A stretch of DNA of 64,000 nt. It comes from Escarpia spicata. Lineage: Eukaryota > Annelida > Polychaeta > Sabellida > Siboglinidae. This document shows, piece after piece, positions 57,807-64,000 of the stretch (positions are counted from its first letter, which is position 1; every line of letters begins with the position of its first letter). Location of the stretch: positions 1,922,001 to 1,986,000 of the forward strand of contig OZ023206.1 in NCBI GenBank assembly GCA_963995525.1, read 5' to 3'. A program made the translations under genes and the position numbers. The notes beneath the pieces were generated by a model. That model did not search any database and was not told the origin of the DNA. It saw only the letters and a program-made list of their open reading frames with translations.

Positions 57807-58104
57807 TTCCCGGCTTCCGTTGTCACAATCGAGCCAACCGAGACAGCCACAAGGTGAATGAAGATGTGAACATTGGCGGCGGAGAAAATTTTGCAGTTGT
57901 GCTGAAGCTCCGGTAGCCCCAACCCAATATGAATTTCGTTCCCGCGTCACTGTATTAATGTCATTATTATAATTAGCTATGGTTTGAGTTAGTTATGGTT
58001 GACGTTAGTCATAGCGTAAGCGTTGGACCCAATAAGATGACTGGAATAAATAATTAGTATGATAATGAGACGAGGGGAATATATAATTATTCGCTCGCGC
58101 CTAA
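57807..58104. other. intergenic DNA
   Basis: May continue repeat R3 up to about 57920 (CGGAGCTTCAGC on the minus strand recalls GGAGCTTCAGC at 37283). No gene. Confidence 0.35.
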
Positions 58105-58445
58105 GCAAGAAAAGCATGTCCAATTACGGCAAGATGCAGCGTGGTATACCGACGACTTACGGACTGCGAAACGAGAGAAACGGCAGAGGGAAAGATCCTG
58201 GAGAAAATCCAAAGTGAAGGTGCATAGACAATTGTACGCTGATCACTGCAAGAGGGTGAATGCAACTCTTACCCAAACAAAATCTGCTTACTATTCCAGC
58301 ATAATCCGTGACACAGGCAAGAACCAGCAACGACTGTTCCGAATTGTAAACTGTCTACGGCATCGCAAAGTGGGAAATGTACTCCCTACCCACACGTCAG
58401 AAGCTGAAATTGCGAGTATATTTTCAGACTATTTTTCTGAAAAGA
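58105..58445 (+). pseudogene. LINE fragment: endonuclease-RT linker
   Basis: One open frame reads A-A-W-Y-T-D-D-L-R-T-A-K-R-E-K-R, then V-H-R-Q-L-Y, S-A-Y-Y-S-S-I-I, then R-L-F-R-I-V-N and I-F-S-D-Y-F. This W-Y-T/N-D-x-L-R-x-A-K-R...F-F-S-x-F series is the region just before RT in CR1/Jockey elements. Both ends are lost. Confidence 0.75.
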
Positions 58446-58639
58446 AAAGGATTATTATTATAAGCAGTTATGGTTGAAATCAGTTATGTTTAGAATTATT
58501 TTAGTTACACTATAATCGGTGTGGATGTCGAGATGCTTCGTGCCCTCAGCCGTGTCGAATGGCGATGACTGACGGGGCAGATCGTTGAAAAGGCATAAGC
58601 GAATCCTACATACCTCCGTAGTTTGAGACGCGAACATAT

Positions 58640-58752
58640 ATGTATGTATGTATGTGTATATATATATTATCAAAAATAGATAAGCTTATCTATTTTTTAT
58701 ATTATATAATATAATATATATGATATAATGTATATATATATATATATATAGT
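58640..58752. repeat. TATA-rich stretch with 26-bp perfect palindrome
   Basis: The palindrome at 58672-58697 has arms AAAAATAGATAAG and CTTATCTATTTTT with no loop. (TATG)n and (TA)n surround it, just upstream of the ASB-like gene. Confidence 0.9.
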
Positions 58753-58777
58753 ATGATTGCTTAGTTATTTTAGCACC

Positions 58778-60309
58778 ATGACCAACAAAAGCGTTAAGTT
58801 TGCTCGCCGTCGTTTGCATGAAGACGTCACGCTGCACTATCACCGCGTGCAGATGTCGGCAAACCGCAGGACCTGTCCTTGTTTGGCTGATCGAGACTCC
58901 TCAAATGTCGTCAAACATCTTCAAAGATTTGCTCCGTCTCCACGGGCTGGAATGCTTCCGTCGGAGCGTTCGAATGAGCCGGATCAATAATTCGCTTTAT
59001 CGCTACATAAAAGCAAGTGGCAACTACAAGAAAGTTGTAACGACAGTGAATTGGGGATGCCGGCCGTTTCAATCGACGTCACAGCGTTCACAACGGCAAC
59101 CATGGCTGAACACGTGTGCACCACACGTCCGGTGATCGTCCTAGCGGCGCACATCTGCCAGAACTACAACATTGACGACGAGCCGGAACTGCTGGCGGAC
59201 ATACTAATGTCGGTGTTCCTCTGCGACGGAGGCTTCGATCGCTTCGTTATCTTCCTCGACCCGCTCACATTCCCGTTTGACGTCGACCCGATCATATATC
59301 CCTTCCAGAGCATGCACACGTTCGGGACGATCTATCAACGCTACCTGAAGGTGTTGGAGTATACTTTTGTCGCAAGCAACTCACATCACTGTGCCGGTTG
59401 AGATGAGCGAGTATCCCGTCACCGACTGCCAGCAACCGTCATACACAAGTTACTACTCCAAGGTGCCATTTGTCGAGATGCCGATATTCTCGAGCAGGGT
59501 TAGTACCCCAATACCCCTCGCTTGTCACTCAATCAACGTCCCCGCCGTGTTGCTTCTTCTCCGCTACGGCGCGGACCCGATGCGAGCTGGGCATACTCAT
59601 CAAATCATTGGCCTCTACTTCCAGGTGAGGTCCGGAAATTACCGGGCTATTTTGAGTTACACACCAACGATGATATTAATGTGTGCATCGTGTGAATATA
59701 TCAACTTATGAAACAGCTCTAGCATTCTGTCATTGCATACCAACGATTCATGACAGCTTTCAAACTCCTTCTATAAGTGAAACACAACACATATGCAATA
59801 TTTATTACTTATTCCTTGCGGAATTGTCGATTTTGAGTAGGGCATGGCATATTTCCTGGGCGTTCTTGTTTCTTTCTGTAGAATCCACTCTAAGTAATCG
59901 TGAAGAAGCTGAACGCGGCTGTCTTCTGGCTCATGCACAACCAACATCTATCGGCGGGCGGGCGACCTCACGAAGCAGCACCGTAAGGATATCGAACTAA
60001 AGCTGTGCCCACGCTACTTCTGTCGCCCCCTCGGGCGGCTTCCCATCACCGTCGGAAACCGTGACACTTCCGTCGCACCGCCTTCCGACCGCTGCCACTT
60101 TGTCGAGTTCGGCTTATATCCCCACTAGTGGGGATATAAGCTGTTACCGCGAGATCGACCGCCTCAACTCGCCCGCTGATCCCATGCATATATGTCGCCG
60201 CGCAATCAGGCGGATGCCGAAAAAAAATACAGTCACTACCTGCCGGGATACAACAGCTTCCGTTGCCGGTCTTTGTTAAACAGTACCGGGATCTTATGTT
60301 AGACTGAAT
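58778..60309 (+). pseudogene. ankyrin-repeat/SOCS-box (ASB-like) gene, broken by frame changes
   Basis: A well-placed ATG (CACCATGACC, 58778) opens a frame that must shift to reach F-K-D-L-L-R-L-H-G-L-E-C-F (about 58920). It then shifts again near 59050 into a long helical stretch (L-A-A-H-I-C-Q-N-Y-N-I-D-D-E-P-E-L-L). After an in-frame TGA at 59399 come two ankyrin-like pieces: V-I-H-K-L-L-L-Q-G-A (59438) and, in another frame, T-P-I-P-L-A-C-H-S-I-N-V-P-A-V-L-L-L-L-R-Y-G-A-D-P (59510-59584). A CAG|GTGAGG donor at 59624 and a TTTCTTTCTGTAG acceptor at 59881 suggest an intron. The end has P-M-H-I-C-R-R-A-I-R-R-M (60181) and, after a shift at an A8 run, L-P-A-G-I-Q-Q-L-P-L-P and a TGA at 60307-60309. 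That is a SOCS box (x-L-C-R-x-x-I-R, then I-x-x-L-P-L-P), which in ASB proteins recruits Elongin B/C and Cullin-5 for ubiquitination. At least five frame changes mean either a pseudogene or uncorrected indels. Confidence 0.65.
60112..60141. repeat. perfect 30-bp palindrome inside the SOCS-box gene
   Basis: Arms GCTTATATCCCCACT and AGTGGGGATATAAGC, no loop. It introduces a TAG into the approaching frame. Confidence 0.95.
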
Positions 60310-62935
60310 CGTCTGCCTGGAAGCACAAACACTGCCTGTGGTCTTTGCTTCAATTGTCTTTGAGTACTGCGAAGACAGTATTAATTACGTTCATACTGTC
60401 TTCATGACATGATAGGTTCTTTGCTAACAACCTGGAGAAAAAACAGGTAGAAGACATTTTAAATGTACCTCCTCAAATCGATATTATCGTTCATTTCGTG
60501 CAGTCTCTAACAAGGCATTACGACATACTGGTGCGTTCACAGATATGCTAATTAATTTAGCTTTTGTAATATAACCCAACTATTGAATTATTTTTGTCCG
60601 GGTCCGGTAAAAATTCGGGGAAAAGGTCCGTAGTGGTTCTTCGATAAATATGACAAGTGTAAAGGTATGCTCTTTTTATTAAACTGACAAATTTAAATTT
60701 CACCTAACCTTCACGATGGGCAAAATTAATTAACGAAGTAAGTTCAATAATCTGTGCTAACAAAGGATGGTCAGAATCTAAATTAACGATGGAAAATACA
60801 ATGACTTTTCTCAGCCGTCGCGCCGTCGAATAATGCGCTTGTTGCATGATTTACCTGTCAGTTCGGAGTTTGTTCTTCATCTTGTTGCAGTTTTAGTGCA
60901 CCTCTATTTGTTGACGCTACAACGTTCGGTTGGTGTAGGAATGGCGACATTTTAACGCTCAGCTGCGCATGAGAACATCGCTACACGGCTGTGGCTTTAG
61001 TAGCCATTACATCTTTTCGATTCGACTCCGAGAGTATAGGCCTGTGTGTCTGACGTAGCTACATATACGTACGTACATGCGTGCGTGCGTGCGTGCGCGG
61101 GCGAAGGAGATTGTGTGCGGTCATTTATGCACGTAGACTCGACATATGAACTACTGCTGCAAATCTTACGAAGGAGAATATTTCACATACATTGGCTGGT
61201 ATTGTAAACGTTTAATAAAGTTGCTCTTAAACAAAGTATAGTCATACGTAAGGTGTTCGAGTAACATTGGTCTAAACGCAGTGTGACGCTGCATGATTAG
61301 GTAGTATTAATTCCATTTATTGGTTTGACTCATAGTCTATATTTGAAAGCGAAATATATGCATTTTACATAGGTTTAGAGTACCATAATTGTTTTTTAAA
61401 TTTTATTTCACTAAATAATAACAGCTGACATTGTATGCTTCCAGAATACATGTTGAGCAATCTCAAAAGGTGCGCCAGAAGTTTATTTGTGCAAGCAACC
61501 ATGGGCAGTGTGGGTCAATAAAAGCACTAGGTAAAAGATAAATGCATACAGTACTGGCTATTGTTGTCCAGCAAGGGTGGTGACTTCTGAAGTTGATAGC
61601 AAATTATTAGGTGTAGGGATTTCAGTAATTGTTTCGGCAGTCTGCATGATATGCATGTATCTTTACAGTAACAGGCTAAATTCGACATGTTTCTCCATAA
61701 TTACAATTAATAAAGGGTGAAACCACTGCATGTTAGACTTCCTGTTGTGCTAAAACATTTTCTCCTGAAAATTGTGATATTTTAAATTTGAGACCCCGTT
61801 TTATGTGAACTGAGTGCACTAAACCAGGCATATTAATAGGTTCTGCCATAGAATGTATTGGAAGTGAAATGACGCATATCTGGAAGAGTGTAGTTGGCGG
61901 AGTGATTTTTTGCCATTTTTTCCAAATAGGACATGTGGATGCAGAAAAACGTGGCTATTTTGTTCAACATCGTTGCGCACCGAGTATGCATCCGTTTTAA
62001 AAGAGCTGGAGGTATGTAATTTTAACGAAATTTAATCAGTATATCAATGACATGATAGCAGTGGCTGTGAATGCATTTCAGATTTTTGTCAAGTACAGTT
62101 TTCTTATAATCTGACAAAAGTTAACATGGTCGCCAATGGGAAATCTAACAGTAGTCTCACCTCGGCCCGGGCAAAGCCAAAGGGCTAGTGTCGTGAACAC
62201 GTGTGGGACTAGCGAAGTTCACCAAGACTAGTTAAATCATTATTTACGCCCAGCATACATATTTATTTGAAGTTGAAAATGACAAAGAAGTTTCCCAAAC
62301 AGCGAGGTAAGGCGCAAGCAAAACGGAACGTAAAGAATAAAATGACGACTTCGACAGAACCCACGTCAGAACACACACTGACACAGTATGAGAAGATGAT
62401 CGTGTCGTGACAGCGGGATGGAGTGTCTGTGGGGTCTCGGAAGATGGCGCGCATAGCGACAACGAAGAGGCATTACATCTAGGAGTCGGTATACTGAATT
62501 ATATGTGTCTGAACCTGTAATGACTATTGGGCTATATGAACACTTGTATAGAAATAGAATAGAATCCGGATCCACCTCGATTTCGCCGTTATAACTTGAG
62601 TTTTGCCTAACTTTGATACCTCAGAGCGTTAATTCCATCATTAAATGTCAAAACAGGCATATTAAAGTCTGTCTTCTGCCATAAGTTCTGGTGGAACGTC
62701 CTCCCCGGGAATGTGTTGGTAGCCCCAACCATCCAGGCCTTCAGGTGAATGGTTTGTTTCATGTTTCTAAGCCATGGTCTGTGCTTTTATTTACACATGC
62801 TTCGTTCATACTTAAAGTTTACTTGCATTTTTTAACACCTTCACATCTGGCACAGCACAGTTGTTGACACACACAAATCGGCATTAAAAGCCAGACTTAT
62901 GGACTATGGTCTATGCCGATCAACCACGTAGAAGC
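60310..62935. other. intergenic DNA
   Basis: No gene recognised. A (TGCG)n run lies at 61078-61098. A short basic open frame (62285-62407, 40 codons plus stop) starts M-T-K-K-F-P-K-Q-R-G-K; it is too small to call. Confidence 0.35.
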
Positions 62936-63000
62936 TAGTAAAAGCCGTTGGTTTCTTCTATCTGGTGTTTGTGCCAGGGGAAGTAAAAAATCACCTGCAG
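62936..63000 (+). repeat. dispersed repeat R1, copy 2
   Basis: TAAAAGCCGTTGGTTTCTTC, ATCTGGTGTTTGTGCCAGGG; pairs with 44648-44715. Confidence 0.75.
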
Positions 63001-64000
63001 GGAAATGGAACGTTGGAAACACCTGTCATTAGGACCGTTAGTCGTATGTCATTGCCCTTAGTATTTGATGTGCGGTCGTCAAGGTTATTGTCCATCTTGG
63101 CTATACACAACCAAATGTTGTGTATTGTCTACAATGGGTGAATGGGACCCGGATGTCACGAGATGTGGGATCTCATTCTCTAAAACTCCCATCTCTTGGC
63201 ATTAATGTCCGAAAATGGACCCTGCCAATTAACAGTTGTTCAACACCTGTTCATGTAGATGTGTCTCTAGATGCATGACATGTAATAAGCCATACGGGCA
63301 GTTTTAGTAGTCCGAATTGCCATAAGCCTCTATTTAGGAGGAGGGCACAAGCCATACTTGCGTCGGCGAGAGTGGTCCAGAAAGGAAACCAATGCTTGGT
63401 GCGCTCATGCTGTTCCCATCCCTATTGACCAAAGACAGGGATTGAAACAGGCTTGGAACAAGTACCTCTTGATATTCTCAAAGAGAGCGGCCTGGGTCGG
63501 CGACGACTGCCATTGGAGAAGAGATAATGCCTTGCATCGTTGACTGTTGCAGAATGTCACGTCTTGCTAATGAGTTAAAACCATACTTACACTTCACTTG
63601 ATTAAAGGGTTAATACCCATTTAAATCACATACTTAAAATTGTTGAAAGATGTCTGAGATGCAAAAGTTGGTCATATTTCATGTCGGTGTTAAGTTCTTT
63701 AGAACAATAACATTTCTCACTTATTTTGTGTATGAAGGAATCTTGCAGTTATACAAAGTGCTGTTGTGATAATAATAAATTGTTTAATTGACAACGTGGT
63801 TGTTAAATACAATATATATTGTAACTTGTTGAAATGCAATATTCCCAAATCCAAGAATGACAGACACACTGAACTTAACCCTTTATACACAAAGACAGCG
63901 TTCTTCATACTAGTGGTAGGATCTATGTTACCCTGGTTGTTGTATGTGTGTAACTGTTCAAGCCTGGTACACATGTTACTGTAGTATAAAGTTATAATAT
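63001..64000. other. intergenic DNA to window end
   Basis: No gene or repeat recognised. Confidence 0.35.

Noticed and set aside
62285..62407. Small basic protein starting MTKKFPKQRGK
   Set aside because: Forty codons, no domain, and a stop follows; may be a transposon protein start but cannot be supported.

Overview
This is eukaryotic, metazoan DNA. It is AT-rich and intron-bearing, with GT-AG splice signals, several non-LTR retrotransposon fragments, a tRNA-derived SINE, DNA transposons, long microsatellites and fragments of animal extracellular-matrix genes. An invertebrate is the best guess; I cannot name the species from sequence alone. No prokaryotic operon, rRNA gene or CRISPR array is present.

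Region 1 (0.5-33.2 kb, + strand) holds pieces of a basement-membrane proteoglycan gene of perlecan (HSPG2/trol/unc-52) type. There is an exon ending a laminin IV domain and entering a laminin-EGF module (506-612). A 27-kb tandem array (about 4.14-31.9 kb) follows, with 20 copies of a 122-nt exon for the C-terminal third of a laminin G (LG) domain and 13 copies of a 172-nt EGF-like exon. A two-exon LG remnant with stop codons (32.37-33.15 kb) comes last. LG exons are phase 1 to 0 and EGF exons phase 0 to 1, so each LG+EGF pair is a symmetric 98-codon cassette. The cassettes are packed as short (about 1.85-1.9 kb) and long (2,463 bp) repeat units, and these form a 4.3-kb higher-order repeat. The LG-to-EGF introns are a degenerate ~30-bp minisatellite that runs into the EGF splice acceptor. 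Long units carry a second LG exon and a 17-bp-arm hairpin. The outermost copies have stops; all interior copies are open.

Region 2 (33-40 kb) has no recognised host gene. It holds a (TG)~93 microsatellite, a 99-bp minisatellite that is open for 254 codons, dispersed repeats and a complete-looking tRNA-derived SINE.

Region 3 (40.5-43.9 kb) is a decayed pogo/Tigger-like DNA transposon. Its transposase remnant (psq-like HTH, CENP-B-like HTH, DDE) is followed by an OTU-type cysteine protease domain and a PHD-like zinc finger. Degenerate terminal inverted repeats flank it.

Region 4 (44-58.5 kb) is repeat-rich intergenic DNA. It contains a diverged ~580-bp tandem duplication, a CR1/Jockey-type LINE (EN+RT, one stop and one frameshift) flanked by a direct repeat of its own 3' end, a decamer minisatellite, a second copy of the SINE, and further LINE pieces. 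One of these is the same family as the LINE at 1.2-2.2 kb, which abuts a hAT-like MITE.

Region 5 (58.8-60.3 kb) is a broken gene resembling ankyrin-repeat/SOCS-box (ASB) proteins. The window then runs to 64 kb without a recognisable gene.
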